Shown: positions 41,662 to 54,099 of the stretch, piece after piece
Layout: every line of letters starts with the position of its first letter
How positions within the stretch are numbered: the first letter of the stretch is position 1
Source of the DNA: Blattamonas nauphoetae
Lineage: Eukaryota; Preaxostyla; Oxymonadida
Reading direction: 5' to 3'
Length of the DNA: 64,000 nt
Assembly: GCA_033064195.1 (NCBI GenBank)
Contig: JARBJD010000162.1
Span: 1-64,000 of the forward strand
Made by a program: the position numbers and the translations under genes
The notes under the pieces: generated by a model
Told to the model about the DNA's origin: nothing
Seen by the model: the letters and a program-made list of their open reading frames with translations, nothing else
Databases searched by the model: none

Positions 41662-42306
41662 TCACTGTTGGGTTGGAGCTCGGAATCCATGAACCCGGAG
41701 TGGGGCGATATTATAATCCAATTGCACGAGAAAATACTCTTCGGATTCATTTAGCACTTTCAGGGGGATCCCAAATGCTTGTACCCACCATGAATTCCGA
41801 ATCGGAATGTCCCGATTCATCTTGTTGGAGATTACAAGTGATGTAATCAAGACTGTTCCGATAGTATCATTGTTGACACGTTCAGTATGATGGGTTCTAT
41901 GGCTGTTTTCGTCATTTTCGATTAATCGTTGAATGAGATATGCAGCGAAGAGAAGTTCGGGAATCTGAAAAAAGGCTTCCTTTGTCACAAATTGGAACAT
42001 TTTTTCGATTCGCGGTGCGAGTGGCTTATTCACAACCGTACCATCTGAAAGAAAAACGGTTTCAAGATCAGAAATATGGCTGGACAGATAGTGTGAGAGT
42101 GATGTTGAGACTGATTGGACGGTCAAAGGATCTGCCTCGTCTGAGCGATCAAGAATAAGATCAGTGGTTGGATAAACTTCGGTTGACGTTGGGGAAAGCG
42201 AGAGTATTTGACGTAGAAGATGACAAGGTGTCTTGGTGTCATTTGAAAATGGCAGTTGGTCATGAACTGTAAGACCATGAGAACCACTCCTTGAAAATGC
42301 ATGCAT
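41662..42306 (-). CDS. P-type (Pho80-like) cyclin
   Basis: The 214-residue protein from the ATG at 42306 has one cyclin box. Its parts are LAPRIEKMFQFVTKEAFFQIPELLFAAYLIQRL, TIGTVLITSLVISNKMNRD, and a helix at WWVQAFGIPLKVLNESEEYFLVQLDYNIAPL. The order and length fit P/U-type cyclins that bind Pho85/CDK5-like kinases. Upstream in-frame codons reach 42420 but look like leader sequence. Confidence 0.75.
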   Translation of the reverse strand: MHAFSRSGSHGLTVHDQLPFSNDTKTPCHLLRQILSLSPTSTEVYPTTDLILDRSDEADPLTVQSVSTSLSHYLSSHISDLETVFLSDGTVVNKPLAPRIEKMFQFVTKEAFFQIPELLFAAYLIQRLIENDENSHRTHHTERVNNDTIGTVLITSLVISNKMNRDIPIRNSWWVQAFGIPLKVLNESEEYFLVQLDYNIAPLRVHGFRAPTQQ

Positions 42307-42608
42307 TGGATGTGAGATCAGATAAAAAGCAATCAGAAAGACGAGCTCTGAAAGGAGGCTGAAAACAGTACTGAAATAAAAAGTCACTATGGACGGATCG
42401 GTACTGAGACACACAATCACCCTCCAAAACCAGAAATTCCCTGCTTATTTACGTAATCTGACACATTGCTGTCCTATCGGAGATGTATAGACATTTGAGA
42501 AGACTCTTGGGGTGAATTCAAAACCAGTCAAACCAAACGGATGGAAAGTGCAAGGCAAAATGGAATCGAAAAAGAAGAGATTCTCAAAATTAACACCAAA
42601 ACAAAACA
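42307..42608. other. Spacer between VPS33 end and cyclin start
   Basis: Both neighbours read leftwards. The space should hold the cyclin promoter; no other feature is seen. Confidence 0.4.
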
Positions 42609-44784
42609 TTACGTGAGTTCCACAAGTTTTCCGACGAACGAATCTGCAGTCTCCACAGATGTTGTCGCAAAAACAAGTGGGGCTCCGATCATACTCTTCA
42701 GTGCTCTGAGCCCAGCAAGCTCAAAATACGTCAACCCTCCAATCACAACCACGAGGGTCGGTTGGATTGGAAGCGGGTCGACGGTGGCGGTAGGCTGTGT
42801 CTCGTATCGATCCTGCCTCTGAGAAGGCACGCGAGTGAATGCAGCGAACTCACCCGGAAGATAATCACGGATGATCTGATGGGCGTTCTTCCATCCAAAT
42901 CGTTCAAAAGAAAATTGGACGAGTCTCGCGATCAGTGGAGTGTATTCTGGATGGACGAGTGAGACAGGTTGATTTTGAGGTTGTTTGGGATAATAGTCTT
43001 TATCGAGCTGGATGAGTGATCGAACCCTCTTTGTTTTCGACTCACTGTCGTCATCTCCAAAGATAAGTTGAAAAGCAGAGGAAAGAACAGAGTAAGAGTT
43101 GGAAGGCGTCCGGAATTGGGGCAAATGAGCAATTATTTCCGAGTTTTGAGGGGCAGGATCTCGCCTTGTCTTTTGAAGGAGTCCAATACTGTCCAGAAGT
43201 GTCAAAATGTCTTCATACTCACTCCCACCGTATGCTGATATGATGGAAATGATTTCCGCAAAGTCTGACGACGTCTGATTTGTGATCGAGACGAGGAAGA
43301 GGAGTCGAATGAGAGACAGGAATGAAGGGTTGTATCCGAACGATGCGATATGTGGAGTGCGAATACTGACTGTATCATTTCTGAATGTGTTCGAAAAGCT
43401 GTCTGTGGGAGACAGAAAGAGAGATTTTTCGATGTAGAATTTAATGTTTTTTGTGGCTTGTTCAGAGGCACCCCGAGATTCTGTTTTTCCGAAAAGAGTA
43501 GAAACGATATCGTTTGTGGCATTCTTGGGTTGTGATGAGCTGATCTCCTTGATTAGCGACGAAAAGAGGATGTTTATTTCGAGTTGGATCCGATCATGGA
43601 AACTTGGCATTGGGAAGAGAGTAAGAAGAAGTTGAAGAGGAGGCGCCAGATTTGTAGTATCGTTGCGAAGGTGGGCATCTCGTTTCAAATCGTTTACAGC
43701 GCTCTGGAGACCCATCAAGTCGAGATCTCCTTTATTCTGTTTAAGAGTGTCGGTGATCTGTTTGAGCTCTTTCAAAACGGTGTGTGCACCTGTGATAGGT
43801 GAATCACCAAAGCGATAAATAGCTGCATTTTTGTAGCGAACGAGAGGAATCACAGAATGTGTGCCTGGATGTTCTTCGTCTGGGAGGTAGAGGAGAAATT
43901 CTGGAAGAATGAAGAAGATAAAATGAAACCATGTCGAACATCCAAAAATTCAGCAATTTGAGCTGTGATTGAGTAAGGCGTGATGAATGGGGAGATCATG
44001 TCACAGGTGCGGTCGAGTATGATCAAATTCTCAAATGCGAGATTCAGAGGGGTTGAATTGGATTGTTGAGTGGATGGTGGGGGATTAGACATCATATCAC
44101 AGATCTGTCGAAAGACAAGCGAGCTGAGGTCTCCTTTCAAGAGAACATTCTTCGGGAAAGCAGTCCCAACAAAAACATCGTGGAGACCACGTGCAATATA
44201 TGCTGTAGATGAAGTATCACCTTTCTGGAATGATTATTAAGGAAAAAGAACAGACAATAGCATAATCTGCGAACACGTGAGGACAGTGGAGGTGAATGAG
44301 GTCAGTATCAATCACTGATGAGGTCCAGTGGAAATCATGCACTTTTAGTTTCGATAAATCGACGTATGATAGGAGTTCTTCAATATTTCGCGGCTTTTCA
44401 GGGACACACAGTGCGGTGACATTATTAGACGCTTGAAGAAATGAACCAAGTTGTGCAATTGTTGATGCAGATGGTCGAATCAGAAGGATGCAGTTGGAAT
44501 ATCTTGGAATCTGGACTGTATCAGAGAGACATTGAGGCTTGACACTCTTGAGATGAGACAATGCGAATCGAAAAAATAAGCGAACCGTGTAATTGTCAAG
44601 AAGGAGAACGAGACTTATTCCATCGTATAGTTCAGGATCTACAAATAATTGTGGTTTTTCAGAGGTCTTAAAGAAAAGAGGAATTGATGGTTCGATTGAA
44701 GTCAATAGAAGGAATTACCTTTAGGAACGATTGAAGATGTTGTGACAGAGATGAAACTGCTCCTAAAACAATATCACTATTCAT
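42609..44784 (-). CDS. VPS33: Sec1/Munc18 protein, VPS33 type
   Basis: Four exons fit: 44784-44719, 44666-44256, 44224-43930 and 43900-42609, with introns of 52, 31 and 29 nt. The product is about 687 residues. SM-family signatures include ENLIILDRTCDMISPFITPYSITAQI in domain 2 and, at the C-terminus, VVVIGGLTYFELAGLRAL followed by PLVFATTSV. That last pair is the VPS33 mark. VPS33 is the SNARE-handling subunit of HOPS/CORVET tethers at late endosomes and the lysosome. It is head to head with RPN2 over 84 bp. Confidence 0.85.
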
Positions 44785-44868
44785 GTTAGGTCCAAATTAA
44801 CACAGACACGTGTCTCGAAGTTGTCGTCGGTTTTTCATGGTCTGATCAAACACTAGTTTGTCGACACA

Positions 44869-47800
44869 ATGCTAAATCGAAATCGGCGAACGGTTCTTGA
44901 TATTCTACCCAATGTTCTCTCCACGAGAAGGGATCTTCAAACTACTACTATCAATAGGCTTCTCCAAAACGTCGGATCATATTTTCACGAAATATCTTCC
45001 AGTCCTTATCGCGAAGCAATGTATAGTCATTTCCACAGATTATTGTTTCCATTATATTGCATTCATTATCTCCACATTCTCTGTACCTTCATTCTGATGT
45101 CATCATTTTTCTCCGACATTCGATGAACAGTGTCGCATTTGTCGACAGCCCTGAAACACCTGTTGACGAACGACAATCTGCTGCTCTTCTCCTATCGCAA
45201 GTTTGTTTCTGTGCACGAACCATCGATTTCCTTTCTTCTACAATACACTCTCCATCTTTCTCATCATTATTGACGTTCATCATTTGGCTTTCAGGTCTAT
45301 TACCATCTCGACCAAATTAATGAAGCTCTGAGATACGCTCTTTTGGCTGACGAGAAATTTGACGTGACGTCCAACACCACCTTTGTTGGAGTTGTTTCTG
45401 GTCTGTTTTTCCCTTAATCCTGACTATTGTCTCGTTTTCTTCATCTTTGTTCATCAGACGTTGCGGTTTCAAAATACGGTGCTCTTCAATGCGAAAAATA
45501 TGATTTTCCGTCACGTGAAGTCCACATCGACGAATCATTGACAAAACTCTATGACCGCCTTATCGACCAAAGTATCGAGTCTGTCATCTTTCTTATCCTT
45601 TCATTTTGATCTCTTGTGTTATGTTCAGAGCTGGCCAATATCATTCTACAGTTGGACTTGCCATTGAATCACGTCGCGTCGATATTATTGAGCGATGCCT
45701 TGTCGAAAGCAAATCAAACGCCCTCCGCGAAGAATGTTTCCATCTTGCGATGAAATATGTTGTGAATAGACAATTCCAACACGAAATTCTCACAATCGTC
45801 GTACGTTCATTCAGAGCCGCCAAAACTCTTGGAACAACCGAACCAAACGACGTCTTCTGGATCGCAACGTGTCATTGCGTCCTTGATGAAGGTGATGAAC
45901 TTGCAAACTTGATCACTAGCCTTGTTGAAGAAGATGTCTGCTCCATCAGTTATTGATCACAAACTTTCTTTTCAACGATGTCTTATTTTTCCATATCTCT
46001 TAGACACAACCATCTCTTGCCCGTGCCCTCCAAATAGCTTTTGACGTTAATGAAAGTGGAACTCAGGCTCTTTGCCGAACAGTCTTCGACAGACTTCACG
46101 TTGCTTCGTCAGAACTTGATGAGAACAGTGAAAAATACAACAAATATAAATTGATCATGGATATTCTGTCGTCTGTGAAGCCAACCGAAATTGAACTCAA
46201 ATTCATGTCATCGCACAACAAAACAGATCCACTCGACATCACTGACCTCCGCACATGTTCCCCTCACTTCCAACAACTCCTCCAGATTGGATCTCTTCTT
46301 TCTCATGGTTTAATGAATTGTGGGACTATGAGCGACTTCTTCATCCGCAGCAACAACGACTGGTTGTTCCAAGCTCAATACTGGGCGCAATTCCCTATCG
46401 TTGCGTCAACCGGTATGGTCCACAAAGGACACACTACCGGAGCCTTTAATTTATTGAAAGATTTCCTCCCATGGACCCAAGCAACCGCCTCAAAATATCG
46501 CGAGGAACGTCTCCGAAACAATCTTCCTGACGAGGTCGGGACCCAAAATACTACCAATCCACTTGACCCTAAGATGTCGTACTCCCAAGCAGGAGCTCTC
46601 TTTGCCCTGGGGCTCGTTCACGGCCAGAATGGTGCAGAACTCATGCCATACCTTATGGACATGTTCAACGACATCCAAACTCAGTTTGGAGCGGCTCAAG
46701 AGGAACATCTCCAAAAAACTCGGGATATTCTGTTGTACGGGCTGTGCCTGACTTTGGGATGCGCATGCATCGGAAATGGAGATGAATTGGTCACAGAAAT
46801 CTTTGATTCTGTGATCAACCAAAATTCTGTCCATGCCGCCGAAGCTGCAGGAATTGGTTATGGTCTGGTTCTCCTCGGAACAGGAAATATGGACATGGTG
46901 CAGAGGTTGATTGATTTTGCGAACCGCACCCCACACGAGAAAGTCCAGCGTGGTTTGTTGATTGGGGCATCTCTGATCTGCATTGGTGTTGGTGAAATTG
47001 CCGAAACAGCCATTCTCCAACTCTCAACATCCACAAATTCCATTTTCCGATTTGGCGCAGCGCTGATGATGGGGCTGGCGTTCTACTCGACTGCAAAGGA
47101 CAGTGTTGTTGGCGGTCTCCTCAAAATGGCTGCAACTGATCCAAACGGTGACGTGCAGAGACAAAGCGTGATTTCACTCGGGTTCCTGTTTGCGGAATCG
47201 ATGGCTCGCGACGTGTTCCCTCGAACTGCCCTCCCTCTCTGCGATTCCTTCAACGGACAGATCAGAGCCGGTGCTGCCATTGCTCTGGGAATCGTCAACT
47301 CTGCTCGGCCAACCACAGACGTGATCACACTTCTCAAGCTGCTCTGCGAAGACAAAGTGGGATACGTCAGAGAATGTGGGGCGATTGGTTTGGGGCTGGT
47401 GATGATGCAGCAGTCAGAGTCGACCTCGCCGCTGTACAAAGACATCCCAACCCTCCTTCGCTCGATCATGTTTGAGAAGAAGGCTGACGCTATCGCCAGA
47501 TTTGGTGCTCAGATCGGACTTGGGATTATGAACGCTGGCGGACGAAACACGAGAATCCAGACGGTCACAACAGAAAGGAAGCTGTGTCTGGTTCCAATCG
47601 CTGGACTCGCTCTCTTCACGCAATTCTGGCATTGGCATTCGAATGTCTTGTTCTTGACATTTGCTCTGCGCCCAACAGCACTGTCGGGTGTTGATGTGAA
47701 CATGAAGATCACCGCAATCGACTTCGAGAGCTCCGTTCCGACGAAGACGTTTGGATACCCAGCCATGCGAGTGAAGGAGGTGGACAAGAAGGACGGGAAG

Positions 47801-48199
47801 AAGACAACGAAGGTTCAACTGTCCGTGACGAAACCGACAGTGGAAGGAGACAAGGAAGAAGGGATGCTGAAGGACGAGAATGCTGAGAAGACAGAGGAAG
47901 AGAAGAGGGAAGAAGAGAAGAAGAAGGAGGAGGAAGAGAAGAAGAAAGAAGAAGAGGAAACACCTCCATTCATACTTCACAACCCAATCCGAGTCATCGC
48001 TTCTCAACAACCCACAATCCGTTTCATCACTGAAGAAGCTCGCTACATCCCTGTACGGACAGACAGGACTGATGGAATTGTTGTCTTCATCGACACAAAA
48101 CCAGACCTCCCACCAGAACTCTCACGAGGCACACTTGCTGAGGTGGACACAGAGATGAGACCGCCAGATAGAATCGAGTTTGTGGATGATGACGATTAA
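44869..48199 (+). CDS. RPN2: 26S proteasome regulatory subunit RPN2 (PSMD1)
   Basis: Six exons fit, with introns at 45021-45130, 45201-45294, 45401-45457, 45572-45630 and 45936-46003. The fourth acceptor has an alternative 2 bp away. The N-terminal rod starts with LLLSQVYYHLDQINEALRYAL and GQYHSTVGLAIESRR. The toroid of proteasome/cyclosome repeats follows (GALFALGLVHGQNG, AGIGYGLVLLGTG, GAAIALGIVNS). Then come the conserved FWHW segment, a Glu/Lys-rich loop and the C-terminal beta domain. RPN2 scaffolds the lid-base joint and binds RPN13. All parts are present. Confidence 0.92.
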
Positions 48200-48310
48200 T
48201 CTAACTGGATTTCTTGCCATCTCACAAAGCAATCATTCATCTTTTGTCTATTTTGAAAACATAAATACCATTTTTTCTCAATTTTCGAGATCTCCCCAAC
48301 CTTTATTCCA

Positions 48311-48721
48311 ATGTCGACTTCGGAGGAAAGGAAAGAACGTCAGAGAAAACGGAACGAAAAAATCAAAGCATCGCTCGAAAGTCGTGCTGAATTTCTTCAA
48401 GCAGATAGCACAAAGACTTTTGATGAAGTGAAAGAAGAATTCCGCGATAAAGATCATCTTAAACTCAAACAAGCGCAACCAACAGCTCCAAAGATGTATA
48501 AACAGAAGTCCAAGCTTCCTCTTATCTTCCAAATCCTCATTTTAACAGTATCAATCGTGGGATTTATCCTCATCCTCCGTCAAGAAGAGAAAGATCGAAA
48601 TGTCCTTTTGATTGTGCTCTGCACAGTATTAATCCTCCTTTCAATCTTTGGCATCGCTGCTACTTGTGTTTGGATGTCAATGAAAGAAGAAGCTGTCATA
48701 CATCGCTCAAAAAAAGACTGA
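48311..48721 (+). CDS. Small two-TM membrane protein
   Basis: The intronless 136-residue protein has a charged helical N-terminus (EERKERQRKRNEKIKASLESR) and a Lys/Pro hinge. Two close hydrophobic spans follow (LIFQILILTVSIVGFILIL and VLLIVLCTVLILLSIFGIAA) with a short loop between them. Both ends would face the cytosol. No family is recognised. Confidence 0.55.
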   Translation: MSTSEERKERQRKRNEKIKASLESRAEFLQADSTKTFDEVKEEFRDKDHLKLKQAQPTAPKMYKQKSKLPLIFQILILTVSIVGFILILRQEEKDRNVLLIVLCTVLILLSIFGIAATCVWMSMKEEAVIHRSKKD

Positions 48722-48919
48722 CAATCTTCAGTCAACGCCCCTTCAGCAACCTCGTCTTTATTTCTATCATTCTTTACCTCACCGTATTCATGTCACATTT
48801 TTGTTTTGAGGAATAATCTACCAAAAACTTTAACTGAAGTGGACAAAAGAAAAAGCTGCCACAAAGTTATGCAACATATCACGCCCAATTCAAATCAAAA
48901 GAGTCTCAAATAATGATTA

Positions 48920-50104
48920 TCAGAATGAAGTGTGGTTTTGGTCGGATCTGTCTCTATCCCAATCAATTTTATGTTGGACTTTGACAATCGTTCCGATTTC
49001 CTTTCCATCCAAGACGAGAACAGCATCATCCGCTGACTCGACAACTGCAAACTCGACCTGCCATGCTTTGTTCGGGCCATTTCTTGTGGTCTCAGGTGGA
49101 GGGTCTTGTGGGACTTCTATCTCCTTCAATCCCACAACATCACCAAATGTCTTAAAGATTGTCTGAATTTCATCACGTGTGATTCGTGGATGAACATTAC
49201 TGATCACTACTGATGATGTACCAGTCAATTTAAGACCTAGATCCGGCTGAATAGCTGGGATAGCTGTGGTTGAAGCAAGGATGTCAAACAGAGCAGACTG
49301 GGCTTCTGTCTGGACGGCAACCCTCTGTATCTCCATGTGAATACCCTCAAGAACAGTTCCATTCAATGCGACACCCTTCTCTACATCATCGTATTTGCAT
49401 AGCTCCACATATGCCATTCTAAAAGGAGTGAGAACGATGAGAAGCAAACCCTTTGGAACGACCCGAAGACTTGTCTGTGATAAGTGACACTTTCTTTACA
49501 GCAAGACCGTTCTGTTCAAAAAACTCGGAAAGTTGAGACTTTGACACTCGATAATGAAGACGCGTGACAAACAGTGTGCGAGCTTTAATCTCCATCTCCT
49601 GTATTGGGTCTGAACAAATAATGATGTACACAAAACAAGATGCAAACTTAATGGCTCGGTTATAGAGACAGGAGGACTGGGCCTGCGGGGACGACTGTAA
49701 TTGTCATTTCGTCGGTTATCATTTCGACGGTTTGAAGAATAGCGAGGACGATAATAATCACGACCTGAATCATAACGAGAATAATCGCCGCGGCGAGGTG
49801 ATCTAGAACGAGAACGGTAGTGTCGAGAACGTGGTGGGGAGCGATCGCGTCGGTGACGACTGCTCTCACGATGATGTGAACGATGACGTGAACGATGACG
49901 GGAACTAGAAGAGCGACGATGAGAACTATCAGAGTTCAGAGAAAAGAAAGCTTGTATGAAGAAGAGGAGATGTTTAAACCTTTCTGAGAATGAATCGGAT
50001 GACGGAGTTTCGCTTCGTCCCCTGTCGTTGTGTCGTGAATGTTTTTCATCCGGTGGGAGAGGTACATAATCTCCCGGGGGAGGTTGGGGCTGATCTACAA
50101 TCAT
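48920..50104 (-). CDS. RS-domain protein with RRMs, RBM39/Rsd1-like splicing factor
   Basis: Four exons fit: 50104-49980, 49925-49647, 49609-49450 and 49418-48920 (introns 54, 37 and 31 nt). An Arg/Ser-rich N-terminal part (RHRSRHRSHHRESSRHRRD) precedes a first RRM (TLFVTRLHYRVSKSQLSEFF to SKGMAYVELCK). The second RRM-like domain (VVISNVHPRITRDEIQTIFKTFG) ends close to the C-terminus. The RS tail plus RRMs, with a C-terminal UHM-like RRM, is the RBM39/CAPER layout. It would act in 3' splice-site choice in the nucleus. Confidence 0.7.
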
Positions 50105-50206
50105 TCTGAAGAACGATGAAGAGACAAAACCTTATGGGTCGAATCGAGATGAAGTAGAATGAAGAAAACGAAGAGCAAAAGCAAATAATCCGCTGTAGAA
50201 AATAAT

Positions 50207-52690
50207 TCAAGGTGGAAGAGTTGGAATTTTTGGAACAGAATAGAGTGGAATATCAGTTGGCTCCACATCTTGTGAAGTCATCTTTTCCGAGCTCTTCTCA
50301 AACGCTGTCCGATTTTTCAGCCCATTTTGTGAAGCATTTTGTGCTGAACTTCTCTCTTTGAGTTGTGAGACTTCAATGTTTCGTTTCCGCGTGGTTTGAC
50401 CAGTTGGTGAAGGACTTGATTGAGTATCAATTTTTGGGAGCGACTGGAACGGCGTTGTGTTCGACAAGAACACGCCAACATCGTCATTCCTCAACACGTG
50501 AAGAGGAAGTGTGGGTGTTGGTGTCGGTTCCACATTGTTCGAATAATTGGGTTGTGATGTGTTTGGTTGTGCTGACCTTGAACGAGGCGATTTGTGTTTG
50601 TTGTTGGTTTCCTCCTTTTCGTTGTCATCACGTCTCAAGTTCACTCCGAACCCGCACGCTGTCTGTGGACGTGTTGTCGGGCGTCGTGTCACTGTTTCCG
50701 TCTTCTGGTGAGAATTGGGTCTTGTGGTTGTGATTTTGAGTGAGCCGACAGTTTCTGTTGTGACCATCCGCTTCTTTGTCTTCGACGAGACCACCGACTG
50801 TGAATCTGCTGTTCTGGGATGGACTGGCGTGGCAGGATGCGATCGAGTGGTTGACTTCTGACTTCGACGGGTTGTTGCTGGTGACGTGAAGTCGTCGTGC
50901 TCTCCTGCCTCTCTCGTTTGCGTGCTCTGTCCACTTCGAGGCGAGTGATGTGATCTCTTCGTCAGTTCCTCGGTTGGGTCGTCCAGTGGATGTGTCAATG
51001 CTGAAGGGGAGAGTGGAAGGGAATGAATGGATGTGATGTCTGCATCGTCATTTCCTTGAATGAACGACGGTGAAATCCGAGATTTGTCGAATCTGGCTGA
51101 TTCCGCTTCGATTGCATTCTGAAGATCCCGCCCTTTGTCCTGCTTCCCCTCCACAAGTGACATAAAGTGTCCTATCTCCTTCATATGCAGGATATTTGTT
51201 TCTCGAGAGGATCTGAACGAGGACTGGGCGGAGGTTGGTCGTGTTGAGGGCTGCGAAGGCGTCCGACCGGCCCTTTCTGAGAAGTGCGTGTCATCAAGTT
51301 GGTGAACAGGCGAACGAGCTAAGGAATGACGACTAGATGACCAGGAAATAAGGGTGTCACCATCCGGTGCCACTGTGAGAGGAGGAGATGAAAGTTGAGC
51401 GAACGTCCGACTTGGAGGGGACTGTGAATGTTTGGATGTTGATCGCGATGACCCATGAGATGATCCTGGTGAAGAAGCTGGTCTTTGCAATTCAACATTG
51501 TCTGGGGACGAAACAGAAGGGATTCTTCGGATTGGAAAACGATACTCCTGTGGGGTGGCTTCTGGAACGATCGATGCATCAACTGTGACATGTGAAACAG
51601 TTTGAGGCTCTTTTTGATCAATAATAGGAGATCCTACTTCTTCTTGATGGATTATGGGTTGAGATTGGAATTGGTTTGTGCGTTCTGGAGTCTTTTCTTC
51701 AGATGCAGTTTGTGGAAGGCGAAGAAAAACTATGCTGGGTTTTTGTGGCTCATTTGTTGCATCCTTTTGTGGATGCTGACGTAAAGGTGCTGATTTCAAA
51801 CGAGTTCGATCAATATATGAGGTAGATCCATATCGTTCATCAAATCTCTGTTTGGCTCGTTTGTTGAACTTCTCGTAGATACTGTTGTTGAAATCAATTT
51901 GAGGAAATATTTGAGATGGTGATAATTTAGCGGAATGATTTGGGGAATCAGAATGTTCATTTTGGGTTTTAGCGGCCTCTGTGAAAGATCGCTGGTGGAT
52001 TTTCTGTTGAGTCTTTGCTGGTTTTGTTATCAATTGTTGATGAGATGGTTGATCACATGGAGTAGTCGTCCGATGGTTGTCAAGTGAATCATTAGAGTCC
52101 AAATCTGTCTCAAACTCTTGTTGTTTGCGTTTTGTGTCTGAAAGAAGTGAGTTGATTGCTTCTTGAACAATGGGCCTCATTTGTGCGGTATAAGCTGGTC
52201 CTTTCATCGGTCTTTTCCATTGTTTCGATAACTTAGGATGGGGAGGCCGTTTGTGATGGCGAGCTAGATGAGTTGGTGATGTGGCATTCAATGGTGGGAC
52301 AGCTGAGAACCCTCGATCCGTTTGTACCCATTCTGGTTCCTCAAAAAATTGGTTGGACCGTAGAGTAGCGCTTCCAGAAGATGAATAAGAGCGAGATGTT
52401 GTCTGAGTCAGATTTAGTTGTGGGGGTTTGTCCACATGGAGGAATGTCCCTTCTAAGTGAGATGTATGTTGACGGTTATGCAATCGTGAACTATTGGGAC
52501 GAGATGAACGAGATGAGAGTTGTTTTGAATGCAGTTGAAGAGGCTGGATCGTGACCGAGTCTGAAAAAGTTGGGTATGCAAGCTTTCCATCATATTCAAC
52601 GGGAGCAGAGATGGGAAATGTAAGTGGGATCACTCGTCGTTCTGCACGTCGCGAACGAACTCTTTCCTGTCCTTGAGAACGCGCAAACAT
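50207..52690 (-). CDS. Long disordered Ser/Thr/Gln-rich protein
   Basis: One intronless frame of 827 codons runs from the ATG at 52690. Composition is dominated by Ser, Thr, Pro, Gln and Arg, and I see no folded domain. Near its N-terminus it reads ERRVIPLTFPI, and an identical VIPLTFPI occurs in RPC4. No family is recognised. A scaffold or cytoskeletal role would be a guess. Confidence 0.55.
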   Translation of the reverse strand: MFARSQGQERVRSRRAERRVIPLTFPISAPVEYDGKLAYPTFSDSVTIQPLQLHSKQLSSRSSRPNSSRLHNRQHTSHLEGTFLHVDKPPQLNLTQTTSRSYSSSGSATLRSNQFFEEPEWVQTDRGFSAVPPLNATSPTHLARHHKRPPHPKLSKQWKRPMKGPAYTAQMRPIVQEAINSLLSDTKRKQQEFETDLDSNDSLDNHRTTTPCDQPSHQQLITKPAKTQQKIHQRSFTEAAKTQNEHSDSPNHSAKLSPSQIFPQIDFNNSIYEKFNKRAKQRFDERYGSTSYIDRTRLKSAPLRQHPQKDATNEPQKPSIVFLRLPQTASEEKTPERTNQFQSQPIIHQEEVGSPIIDQKEPQTVSHVTVDASIVPEATPQEYRFPIRRIPSVSSPDNVELQRPASSPGSSHGSSRSTSKHSQSPPSRTFAQLSSPPLTVAPDGDTLISWSSSRHSLARSPVHQLDDTHFSERAGRTPSQPSTRPTSAQSSFRSSRETNILHMKEIGHFMSLVEGKQDKGRDLQNAIEAESARFDKSRISPSFIQGNDDADITSIHSLPLSPSALTHPLDDPTEELTKRSHHSPRSGQSTQTREAGEHDDFTSPATTRRSQKSTTRSHPATPVHPRTADSQSVVSSKTKKRMVTTETVGSLKITTTRPNSHQKTETVTRRPTTRPQTACGFGVNLRRDDNEKEETNNKHKSPRSRSAQPNTSQPNYSNNVEPTPTPTLPLHVLRNDDVGVFLSNTTPFQSLPKIDTQSSPSPTGQTTRKRNIEVSQLKERSSAQNASQNGLKNRTAFEKSSEKMTSQDVEPTDIPLYSVPKIPTLPP

Positions 52691-52884
52691 TTCCCATGGG
52701 ACCCTCGTTTTCCTGCTTGGTAAAATCGTGACAAAAATGTTGATTCAATTAACAAGTTGTCTATTCATTCAAAATAAGCACATGAAACTGAGTATAACCA
52801 ATGATAAGTAAAGTGAAAGAGTTCCACAGCATCGTGCCAGAAAACGCAACCAAAAATGAAGTGGACGAAAACAAGGCCAATTAA

Positions 52885-54099
<1,215 letters not shown>

